Source: Amorphophallus konjac
Lineage: Eukaryota; Streptophyta; Magnoliopsida; Alismatales; Araceae
NCBI GenBank assembly: GCA_022559845.1
Contig: JAHNEJ010001739.1
Coordinates: forward strand, 62,001 to 126,000
Direction of reading: 5' to 3'
Length of the DNA stretch: 64,000 nucleotides
Each line of letters begins with the position of its first letter. Position 1 is the first letter of the stretch. Position numbers and translations under genes: made by a program. Positions 24,401 to 36,400 of this stretch are shown here, one piece after another. The notes under the pieces are model-generated. The model saw only the letters and a list, made by a program, of their open reading frames with translations. It did no database searches and was not told where the DNA came from.

Positions 24401-27400
24401 CGGGAAGAAGGTGCGACCGACCTCCCCGTGGGCTAGTTCTACCCACACGGAGGAGGATCGCTCCCCTCAAGCATCTACATCCCGAGTGTCTGTCTTTGAC
24501 AGACTGGGGATGCCGCCCAAGCCGGAACGACAATCGCCCAAGAAAAAACGGGTGGTCCAGGTGACCAATGACACCGTCAAAGTGTTCACCTGTTACGCCA
24601 CCTCCGGCGACAAACAGCCCAAGGACACCTTGGGAGAGCTTGACCAACCTATCCAATATTTGAGGAGGTCAAACCTGTGTCCCGGATATTGGCGCAAGCA
24701 CAGCAGGCCCAGGCTGCCGGTACATCTCAACCCGAGCCGGCACGGCAAGAAGAGCGCCAGGAAGACGTCCACAGTGTTGATGGGACAGTCACTCCCGGCA
24801 CGAAGAAGAGCTGGGGGAAGAGCCACGGGCCCCCTGCATTGGAAGAGCTTCGACGAGAGAACCAAGAGCTCAAGAACCTGCTACAGTCGCTCTTGCGCGA
24901 AAAGGAGGTTCCGCCTCAGGCGGCACCGCTGGAGCGGATCAGCAGCCTTCTCCCATTCCAGCAGCAGCCAATGCCTCTGTCACTACTGCAAGACTCCCAC
25001 TGGCGGTGGACTTCGAAGTCCCGCTGCATGAAGCCAATGCGCGGTCATCTGCTACTCCTGCCGCAGAAAGCCTCATGGCGCAGAAGCAAATGATTGAACG
25101 CATTGTAGAGGCGAAATTTGCTCAACATGGGGAGGGAGTGGCCACCGTTGATTTGTATAGTGTGCCTTATCCCCTCCACCATCAATTCAAGAAGCTTCCG
25201 CCTGACTGCCCGAAAGCCCCGAAGCTCCAGAAGTTCAACGGGTAGGACTCTCCGCATGAACACATGGCCTATTACATGACGGCCATGGGTGAATTAGCCC
25301 TGGAAGAGGCATATTTGCTGCGGTATTTCGCCACGTCTTTGATTGGCACCGCCTTCCAGTGGTATTCAAGGTTAAAGCCCAACTCAGTATCTGATTGGGC
25401 TGATATGCAGAAGAAGTTTGTCGACCGCTTCCAAATGGTCGAACGCAAAGTCTCCCTAGCAGAGCTTCGTTCCCTTCGACAGAAGAAGGGTGAAACAGCA
25501 TTGGACTTCATCAAGCGATGGAGGGACGTCAGCATACGCTGCGATAACCCTCCGACGCCTGAAGATGCGATCACCATCTGCTGCAGGGGTCTCTCGGCAG
25601 AAGTCAGTGAAAAGCTTCTGGGCTCCAATATCAGAAGCTTTGACCAGTTGAATACAGTGGTGGCGGAGACTGAAATGTTCTTTGCTGACCACCCTACACA
25701 AGCTTCTGCCAAAGGCAAATCCTCCAAAGACCGTCTGGCTAGCGGTAAGGAGGTGAATGCCGTGGACTTCTCCCCGACGGATGGAGATAAAGGGGAAGGA
25801 AAGTCCAAAGGAAAGGGCAAGAAGTCTGATGGCAAGACAAATGCGTCTCTCTTAGCAGAGCGCATGAAGACGCCCTACTCCTTCAGAAAGGAGCATACCA
25901 AGATGCTCTTTGATCTATGTATGAAGGAGCAGCTCGTCACTCTGCCAGATCCGCGGAAGCCCTCAGAGGTGGACAAGACAGAGGATCCTACCTATTGTGT
26001 GTATCACCGAAGGTTAGGTCACACCATTGGCGACTGCTATATTTTCAAGAATATAGCGGAAGAGCTCATTCAAAAGGGCTTGATAAACATGCTGGGTCAT
26101 GCAGTTGACCCACCCCAGCCTCACGCCTGGAGCCGATCGAACCGATCGGCTAATGTGGTGCACATGGTGGCGATGGCTTCGAGCTCCAATGCTTCTGAGG
26201 CCAGGCCTTCTAACCAACAGCCCAACACTGGCCCTAAAGCCCCTCCATCATTTACAGAGTGTCTGGCGTTGCGAAGGGTTATCCGGAAGGTCCAGTGGGA
26301 GATCCGCCAATTGCAACATGAGCAGCGGCGTCTGCTACAGTTCCTGCAGAGCATTGATCAACGGTTGGCCACCTTCCCTTTTGGCCCATCTGCCGAGGGG
26401 TTGGCTCCGGCACATGTGCGGGAAGCAGGTGTATCACCTAATGGCTGGGCTCCACTCAGAGACTGGCTCTCCGAGGAATCCTAAGATTCATCCGAAGACA
26501 AAGAGGACTCACCTGAAGGCGAGGTGCACACACCCGCAGACGGACAGCCTGAGGAGTTATACTCCTTCCCAGTCGAGAAGACTCTCGACTTGTTCTATAC
26601 ATGCTAACACGCGGGACTGGTCACCCCGTCGCCTATGGAGCAGACGCTAGGCGCTGCCTTTCATGAGGGCTATTGCCCATATCATGAGGTGGTTGGCCAC
26701 ATCATCTAAAACTACCGACCATTCAAGGATCTCGCCGAGGATCTGATTAGGCGAGGGAAGGTCAATATGGGCGAATTCCTAGTCGACCCACCGCAACCGC
26801 ATGCACGGGAGAGTCTGCACTTCTCCGTCAATGTTATACATGCTTCAGTAGCTTTCCAGCTCCCCGAGCCGCAGGAAGAAGGAGTCAGTTCCCAGGGAGC
26901 CAGTTCCCAACCGCCCAAGTCCACACTATGGTACCCGGGGTGGCGACCCTCTCATCAGTGCTCGTTTCCTAAGGAAGACACTGAGAAGATTTTCGACAAA
27001 CTTCTGGAGGATGGCTGGGTGTTGACACATGAGCCGCCGTCTTATTATAATGAGACGGCCAAGAGTTACCCCCGCTATTGCAAGTATCATGCAAGGGTGT
27101 CTCACCCTACTCGGCAATGTCCAGAGGTTCAGGACTTCATTGAAGCCCTCATCCAGAGAGGGGTTGTCGATACTCAGGGGAACTCCATGACAAGGTTGCG
27201 TCTTGCAGAGACCGCTAGGGAGACTCTCCAGCAGGTTCGGCGAGAAACCGAGGCTTTCTCCCGATTAGCCCGACCAAATGAGCCCGCGGAAAATGATGAA
27301 TTCCCGTTACTCACTAAAGGCAAGGCCCCTATAAAGGGGCCTAAGGTCCAGAACTCAGGAAGCCAAGCCGCGGGAGAGAGTTCCAAGGTCCGTCCCAGGT

Positions 27401-30400
27401 CGAGTCAGCCTGGCATCGTCATAAGAGAGAACTCTCGGCCAGACAACAAAGGCAAAGCCAAGGCGTCAGAGCCTTCAGCCAAAGCTCCTGCCAAGTCAGC
27501 AAGGCCATTAGTCGTGGAGAGGACTCAACCTCTTGAGCCCGCGAAGGCCCCAGTTAAGGCCTCTGTCAGCCCAGCAAGGCCGCCAATTGTAGAAAGGCCT
27601 CAGCAGCTCAAGCAAGCCAACCACCAGCCCAAGCAAAGTCGGTGGAATTACAAAGCCCCCAGAGGCCCCACTGTGGATTGGCAGAGTTCCAGGAGTTGCC
27701 TCCTAAAATAATTGCTCAGGCAATCAATGCCACCTTCCAGGCTCAGCCGGAGGAGGCCAATTGGACCAAGGTTGTCCCCAGAAAAAGCCGCGGCAATAAG
27801 GCCACTAAGGAGCCAGCCCGGAGCAAAAAAAAAAGTTCTGGGGGCAAACAAGTCCCACCTCCAAAGCAAAGTCCCCTTTCTTCTCAAGAGGCGGCCCGCC
27901 AAAAGAAGCAGGAGAAGAATCGCAGAAAGAATTTAAAGAGGAGGTTGAAGAAACAAGCTGATCAAGCAGCTGCTATGGAGGCTCCTAAGGAGCCAACTCC
28001 TCTACAAAGACTTCAAAAGCTCATAGATGAGCTGGAGGAGTACACTCCCCCTCGTCCCACCAGGGTCGTCACTCTAGACGAATATATTCCCTGGGACAAG
28101 CTTGGACGCAAAGCTCGTCTTCTGCAATGGCTTCGGGAAATGGCCCACCGTCTTGAAGAGGGTGAAGACTTTCCAATCCCAGAGGAGCTCTCATTATTCT
28201 ATAAAGATGAGGAGCTCACTGTCGAGATGCTCGAGAAAATGCTGCAAGAGCTCTCCTGCAACATGGTGGCGATTCCGTCGCCCGACAACATTTATTCTCC
28301 CGCGACTGATAGCACTAGAGGCAAGGCTCCTATGGCAACATATCAGCGTCGCTCGGCAAGAAATGGCCGGGGACGTGGACGAGGACGTGGACGTGAAGGT
28401 CCCCTGACTCTTGACCGGGTCATACTGTTCAGAGGGGAGAAGCCGGGTCCAGTCCCGGAAACTCAAGTTCGGAGAATTCCTTTCATCCTCAGCCCCTCAG
28501 AGGGTTCAAGCCCCACCTCAACGGCTAAGCTGGGTGGCGTCCCTTTTACAATCACATCCTCCGATGAAGAAGAGGAGCCAGCCAAGTCGCCAAAGTGCGA
28601 GAAGGTGTCAGAGCAGGCCGGCCCCTCCAATAGAGTCGAGCATGCAAGCCTAGCAGGTCCTTCTAATGAAGACCAGCATGATGAGCCTTTGCCACCTCCG
28701 GAGGAGTCTTTGGCTCCGTTATTCCAAGAAGATGCGGAAGGCCAGCATGACGAGCAGCGTCCTTCTAAGCAAGAGAAGTCTCGTCAGGCGTCGAAGACCC
28801 TGGCGGAGATCATCCCGCCATTTGACAAGACCCGTGCTCGGGCGGACCGCAAAATCATTCATCATATGAAGCGGTTCCCAACCAATGTCACCATTTGGGA
28901 AGCCATCGCCTGGAGCAAGGACCTCAGGGAGGCTCTTGTCAAGATACTCCAAGACCCGGAGGCCTATGAAGCCCATGTTGCATAACTGCAGGCTCAGGCA
29001 TACGAGCCACTCACAGCCAACATCTCCTTCACGGACAAAGACATGTTGCTGTCCTCTCCGTGCCACAATCGCCCCTTATATATGAGGGGGACGATCAATG
29101 GGCATGACGTCAGTCACATCCTGGTTGACGCCAGAGCAGCCATCAACATCATGCATTTGAAGACTTTCAACTATCTATACTTGGCCCCTTATTTACAAAA
29201 GGTGACTGCGGTCAAGATCTCGGGATTCAATCAGGGTTCCAAGGAGGCACTTGGTCGGGTTGAGGTCAAATTAGCCTTGGGCAATTTTGTCACCCGAGCG
29301 ACATTCTATATTATCAACTCCGACACATCTTACAAGATGCTGCTTGGGAGGCCCTGGCTCCACGAAAACTGGGTTGTTCCTTCAACTCTGCACCAGTGCA
29401 TTAAATATGCCAAAGGAGGGGAGCAACATACGATCTTTGCAGATCAATCTCCCTTCCATCCCAATGAGTGCCATCTGGCCGATGCTTCACTGTATTTTGG
29501 GAAGCCCACTTTAACAATCCCCGAGCCTTTAAAAGACAAGGGGAAACAAAAGGTGAACCATGAAGTCGAAGAAGGGCAACTCTTCACTGTTAACCAAGAC
29601 ATGGTAAAGCTGCACAGGCTGAGCCTCAGTGCCGCCTCCAAGCCGACTCAACCGGAGAGGCGAAGTGTTAACTTTGAAGCCAACCTTATCAGTCAGGTCA
29701 TTGACCGAAGCATCTCCTTGCCTCCCAAGTGCCTTCAACTCTCGTCCCAACGGGAAGAGTATGAGGTGGAGCAGTTGAAGGCCTTCACAGTCTCCTATCA
29801 ACGGAGAAGGAGACGCAACAAGGGCGAAGGGGACAAGCCGACCATCTTTTACAAAGGTGACTTAGTCCCACCGGGCCCTCCTGAAGATGATTTCGGCTGG
29901 GATACTCCGGCCGATGTGGCGCCAGAGCCAGTCCAGGAGATAGATGATATGCCGAAATACATCAAGGAAATGTGTAAAAAGCAGCACATCTCGCAAACTT
30001 TGGACCCCGCGCGAGGCGCGAGCGGCATATTTCCATCAGCTGTGGAACCCTCCGCAGGTCCGAGAACAACCTCCCTTCTCCCGCAAAGATACGCGGGGAC
30101 TCGGCTATGACCAAGAGACGGATTTCGAGGTCTATTATGCAGTCAATGCTATAGGGCTGCTGCCTCTCCCTAACGGGCAAGCTGAAGTTGAGCCCAAAAT
30201 TGATGACTCTGTAAGGGAGTCCGGTGAGGCGTCAGCCACACCATCCTCTTCATCGGGAGTCGACAATGACCACCCCTCAGAGGGAGGAGCAGCCCAGCCT
30301 GCTAACCATCAGCAAGACGAAGCAAGTCCTTCGACTTCAAGCCACGAGCAAGAGCGCTTCGAAGAATTTGAAGTCTATGAAGCCAACACCGATGATGAGG

Positions 30401-33400
30401 GAGACTTCGTCGACCTCCAACCAGCTCCACCGGAGCTTGAAGACGGTGGTCAAGCAACTGTGGACGAGTTGATTGAGATCAATCTCGGAAGCAAAGGAGA
30501 TCATCGCCCCACCTTCATAAGTGCCCTCCTCAGCGAGGAAGAAAGGTAGTCATGAAGTCCCGCGATCAATGACACCCAAGAGGGGGGTGAATTGGGTGAT
30601 TACCAATTTTAAAGAAACTTTTGACCTTTTATAAAATATGTGATAGAATGCTAGTTTAGGGATTCAAAACTATTTGTACACAAATTGGATTTATCAAACT
30701 CAATTGATGATAGTATAGATTATGCAAGATATACGAAGATAAATCCGGAACAACAATAAACACTAACACTCACTTAGAATGGAGGTAGAGGAAATGGATC
30801 AAACCACACAATTCAAACCACACTGCACCGCGATTTTTAAAGTGGTTCAGATGCAACGACGGCAATCCTACGTCCACCCCCCACCAAACCCGGTGAGGCT
30901 TCACTCGGGGATAAATCCCCAAACGGAGACGATGCTCCAACCACACACGCAGGACGACACCTGCACACACACACGGGGACGTGCCCCAACACACACACAC
31001 ACACGGAGACGAAGTCTCCAACACGATCCGACAGAAGGATCAACAACACACACACACGCTGCGACAAGTGCAGCACTCCACACACACAAACACTAAGATC
31101 TGGATAAAACCACACACACACACGCAGATCTAAGAAGACCTACGCACACACGAATCAAATACGACACACACACACGACCATGGATCCAACAACGATCCAC
31201 ACACACACAAGTTTGCAATTTATAAGAAACACAAATTTGAAACTCAAAGCACAAGACACCAAAACAAATAAACCACAGTTTAGAATGCTCCTGATTTAGG
31301 CTCCCCCCGAGAGTATGATGCAGATCTTGCGTTGATTCCTTCTTTGCTTGAATGGCTTCAAACTAAGCTTGAATGGACCTTGAGAAGCTTTATCCTTTCA
31401 CCTTGAGCACCCTCTTCTTGAATCTGTGCTTGCTTGCTTGCTTCTTTTCTTCTTTCTCCTTGGATAGCCTTTCCTTGATCTTCCTTGAATGCTTGCTTGC
31501 CTCTTCACTTGAATGGAAGTATATTGGCTTCAGATTTACCTTCAATGTGTTGAGGAAGGATGGAGATCTTGCTGCACGAAGTACTGTTCACGGAGCTACA
31601 GTACCCTCTCCTTTCACCTTGGACAGCCTCCCCCTTGATCTCCCTTGAAGCCCTCTTGGTTGGTTAGGGTTATTGGCTCCAATGAGACGTTTTATAACCT
31701 TTGAATGGTCCATGGACAACCCCCAGACCAGATCCACAAATCTCTCCTAGATTGGGGGCAGTGGGATTAAAGAAATGGGTGAAAGATTCCTCTCCACGAG
31801 CTTGAAATCGAAGTCAACAAAAGGGGGCTCGGGACTGACGGTCGACCGGAAGGCATGGGGCGGTCGATCGGAACCTGCTGCAGCCAGAACTTTTAGGCTC
31901 TGGCAAAACCGGTCGACCGGACGCCTAGGGGCGGTCAACCGAAACCTGTAAAAATGCCATCTTTTCGGTTCTGGCAATTCTGGTCGACCGACCCTATGGT
32001 CTTGGTCGACCGGAATGATCCATACCTGCAAAAATGAAGTGTTAGGCCACAGAAACATATCCATGAGTCAAGATATTAATGTCCTCATCTATTCCATGCA
32101 TTTTGGGTTTGGATTCAACTTGGTTTATATATTAGACCATTTGAGCAATTCTCATTTCATGAATTCAAAATTTTCTTCCGGGGGCTCCGCCCCCAGAAAC
32201 CCCGGCAAGGGGCGCTGCCCCCTTGACCCCCGGGACCTGACCGGGCAGGTCGATCCCTGCGACCTGACCGCGCAGGTCGATCCGCGTGCGAGGACGCACG
32301 ATGGCGAGTTATGCAAGGGCTTGAAACCTCATGAACTAGGTGCATATGAACACTTTGAAACACACATGTTCTGAGGTAAGGGTCAAATTCTGGGCTAAAA
32401 ATCAAGAGATAAAACTCAATCATCCCAAGTAAATTATTCATGAAATAACCTCATGGAACACTCAATAACAGGAAGTGTAAAACAGGGTAAGAGCCTTACC
32501 AATGGTTCTTGACAGTACATGACACATACCACCTGTTTTGGATTGTAGAGGAGCAGAGTGAGTATCCACACGTTTGGTTCACCAGGTGACTGCCATGAGT
32601 TTAATCCTGCAAGCAAGATAGTCAGGGTTAATACCATGCTTGTTCACATTAAAGAGGTTATGAAACCTCTTGCCTCTTGTAAAACCAACATATGCAAACC
32701 AAGGATCAAGACCATGTAACCGTTGCCATTTTACATCTCAGCCATACATAGATACCAGGAGCATGAGCAATTAACCACAAGTTTAGTTATCATCACTTAA
32801 TCACACATTAAGTTTAGTTATCATCAAAACCATAACTTAACAATCACAACAATCATCAAAATCATAACTCAACAAGTCATATCGGCAGCTTTTAGAAGAG
32901 TTCAGGGATTGTTTTGCCTGGACTTACAAAGAAATGCCCGGACTCGACCCTTATGTGGCTGAACATGAGCTGGCAATACTTTCAACAGTCAAGCCAGTCA
33001 AGCAAGCTCAAAGGCGTATGTGCCAGGAGCTGGAGCTGAAGGTCAACGCTGAGGTTGACAAAATGCTCAACGTAGACTTCATAGAGCCTTGCATGTACCC
33101 TGTGTGGCTCGCCAACATCGTCCCTGTCAAGAAGAAGAACGGCCAAGTCCGAGTCTGCATCGACTTCAGGGACCTGAACAAGGCATGCCCGAAGGATGAC
33201 TTCCCTGTCCCAATCACTGAGACAATGGTTGATATGACCACTGGTCACGAAGTCATGTCTTTAATGGACGGGTCATCGGGCTATAATCAAATCCGCATGG
33301 CCATCAAAGACAAAGACCATACGGGTTTCCGATCTCCTAAGGGGATCTTCAACTACAAAAGGATGCCGTTCGGTCTGAAGAATGTCGGCGCAACCTATCA

Positions 33401-36400
33401 AAGGGCAATGACCAAGATCTTCGACGAGATGCTACATGACCTTGTCGAATGCTATGTCGATGATATGGTCGTCAAGACAAAGAAGCGGGAGGATCACTTA
33501 GCTGACCTGCGTCGAGTCTTTGAAAGGCTTCGACAATTTCAACTCAAGATGAACCCGATGAAATGCGCCTTCGGCGTCTCCAGCGGCAAGTTCCTTGGCT
33601 TATTGTCAGATACCGAGGCATAGAAATCGACCCTGATAAAATCAAGGCCATAAGAGGACTACCCCCGCCCAAAAACTTGACAGAGCTCAGATCTCTTCAA
33701 GGAAGACTCGCATATATTAGGCGATTCATTTCTAACCTCTCAGAAAGATGTCTACCTTTCGGCAAATTGATGAAGAAAGGAGCACCCTTCATATGGGACG
33801 AAGACTGTCAGAAGGCCTTCGACCAAATCAAGGAGTATCTGCTGACTCCTCCTGTCTTAGGGGCACCTGTCAGAGGGAAGCCCCTTATCTTATACATTGC
33901 TGCCATGGAGGCCTCTTTGGGGACTCTGCTAGCCCAGATCAATGAAGAGGGCAAAGAGCAGCCGTTGTACTACCTCAACCGGAAGCTGATCGGGCCTGAG
34001 CACCGGTACGCGCCCATGGAAAAGGTGTGCCTAGCTCTGGTGTTTGCTGTCAAGAAACTAAGACACTACCTTCTAGCTCACCGAGTGGAGCTCATCTCAA
34101 AATGTGACCCACTCAAATTTCTGCTCAGCCAGCCTGTCCTCTTTGGTAGACTTGGTAAATGGGCACTTATCCTCATGGAGTTCGACATCACCTTCGTCCC
34201 ACGCAAGGCGATCAAGGGACAAGGAATGGCGGAGTTCTTAGCAGCGCACCCTGTGCCGGAAGATTCGCCGCTCAACTTCGAGCTACCCGATGAAGAGGTG
34301 CTGGTACCTTCTCAAGAAGTTGGGGAGCATTCTGAAAAAGTCCCACCACAGATGGAGCCGGGTGTCCTCACCCTTGATCTCCCACACTGGGAGTTATATT
34401 TTGATGGTGCCTCTCAGACAATCAAAAGGGTCGGCGGCCTTACAGACTTCGTCTCGGGCGCGGGATAGTTTCTGTATCTCCGCAAGGCGGCATCCTCGAC
34501 AACTCTTGCGCTCTCATGAAGTCACTGACTAATAATGAGGCGGAATATGAAGCGCTAATCATTAGGCTTCAACTGGCACTGGAAATGGACATCAAGTGCA
34601 TCAAAGTCTAAGGGGATTCTCAGCTCGTCATCCGACAAGTATTGGGCGTCTACGACGTCCGGAAGAAGGAGCTCATTCCCTACCATGCAGCCGTCATGAG
34701 GCTCAGAGAAAAATTCTACCTATTTGAAATAGGTCATGTCCCCAGAGGCAGCAACTCCCAGGCTGATGCTCTTGTAAAATTGGCAGCAGCCCTAAAACTC
34801 CCGCCGGAGGGAGAATTAAATATTACTGTCAGACACCGAAGGCTCATGCCAAATGTGCTCGACGAAGAATCCGGCCTCACTGTCTACGAGGTCAACAACG
34901 TTCAAGAGGAGAATGCTCCCGAAGAAGAAGATTGGTGTGAGCCGATCATAAAGCTAAAGAATGACTAGCTCCCTCCTGATCGGGCTCAGAGGGTGCAACT
35001 GCTACGTAGGGCCACATCCTACCAGCTGATTGACGGCATGCTCTTCAGGCTCGTCCAAGAAAAGGACCGGTCGGTCCTCCTCCGTTGTCTTTCATCCAAG
35101 GAGGCCAAGACTGTCATGCATGAGGTTCACTCCGGATTGTGTGGAGCTCACCAAGCAGGAGCTAAGATGAAGAATAGCATTAAGCTTAAGGGGTTCTACT
35201 GGCCTACCATATACGAAGATTGCAATCAATACGCTCGTACGTGTCACCAATGCCAAGCATTTGGTCCAATGCCTTGGGGGCCGCCTAGCCCGCTACACCT
35301 GACAGCACCTACTTGGCCGTTCGCAGAATGGGGTATGGACATTGTGGGACCATTCCCACCATCGTCCCAGAGGCACAAGTTCATACTTGCTGCCACCGAT
35401 TACTTCTCCAGATGGGCGAAAGCCATTCCACTACGGGAAGTAACAGGGGAGATAGTTGCCCGTTTTGTGCGGCACTATATCATATACAGATTCAGCACCC
35501 CCGGTCGGATTATATCCGATAATGGCACGCCATTCAAGAACAAGATTGTTTATGCTTTGGCAGCTAAATTCCATATTGATTGGAGGACGTCATCAGTCTA
35601 CAACCCCCAAGCCAATGGGTTGGCCGAGGCCTTCAATAAGACCCTTTGCAAGCTGCTGTCCAAGATAGTAGGTGGCCACAAACGGGATTGGGGCGAGAAG
35701 GTCCACGAAGCCCTATGGGCCTATCGGACCATTTACAAAACCCCCACGGGTTGTTCCCCATTCTCTCTGGTCTACGGAGCCGAGACAGTGGTCCCCGTGG
35801 AGATCGAGCTGGCATCCTATCGCGTTGCTGTGCACGCTGGATTGCCAGGCCAAGACCAGTCCGAGATAGAAAGAGGCTTGAAGAGTTGTCCAACCTTGAA
35901 GGTGAAAGACTCAAAGCCTACAAGCACTTACAAGTGTATCAAGCCCACATGACACGTGCCTATGATAAGTTGGTCAAACAAAGGGCGTTCAACAAAGGTG
36001 ACCTCGTCATGATTAAAGAAAAGGAGGTTCTCGCAGGAAGATCAGCGGCAAACTCCAGCCTAATTGGCGTGGGCCTTACGTCATCCAGAAGGTCTACGAA
36101 GGAGGGGCCTATACGGTCCTTGACCACAAGGGGACAATCCCTTCCCTCCTCTCAACGGCAAGCATATGAAGCTCTACCATGCGCCACCGCAGGAGTTTCC
36201 ACAGCAGTCCTCACAGGACAGTACCTCTCCTCAGTGAAGGTTCAACAAAAAAAATGGGGTTAAAAAATATACTGATACCCCGGCGGACTCAGTCAGCCTT
36301 CAACGGTTGGCTGAGGGCAAAAAGGCAATAGACCCGGTCGAGGTGAAAATCTGAAAGGGCGTCTCGGGCAAAAATGGGCAACCCCTCGGTGTGAAAACCT

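Larger units (their letters stand above)
30553..32874. mobile_element. element D: 2.3-kb solo LTR inside A
   Basis: It begins TGAAGTCCCGCG and ends ACTCAACA, with the perfect target duplication AGTCA (30548-30552 and 32875-32879). Removing it joins the protease tail to RT text [20 protein letters not shown]. It has no primer site or coding region, so it is a solo LTR. The start ccaagaggggggtgaattggg is a pattern I associate with large plant LTRs; the family is not named. It holds a CA-rich stretch and ggtcgaccgg palindromes. Confidence 0.88.

Noticed and set aside
32157..32441. 94-residue frame in element D
   Set aside because: It spans the GC-rich ggggctccgcccc palindromic patch of a solo LTR; no homology.
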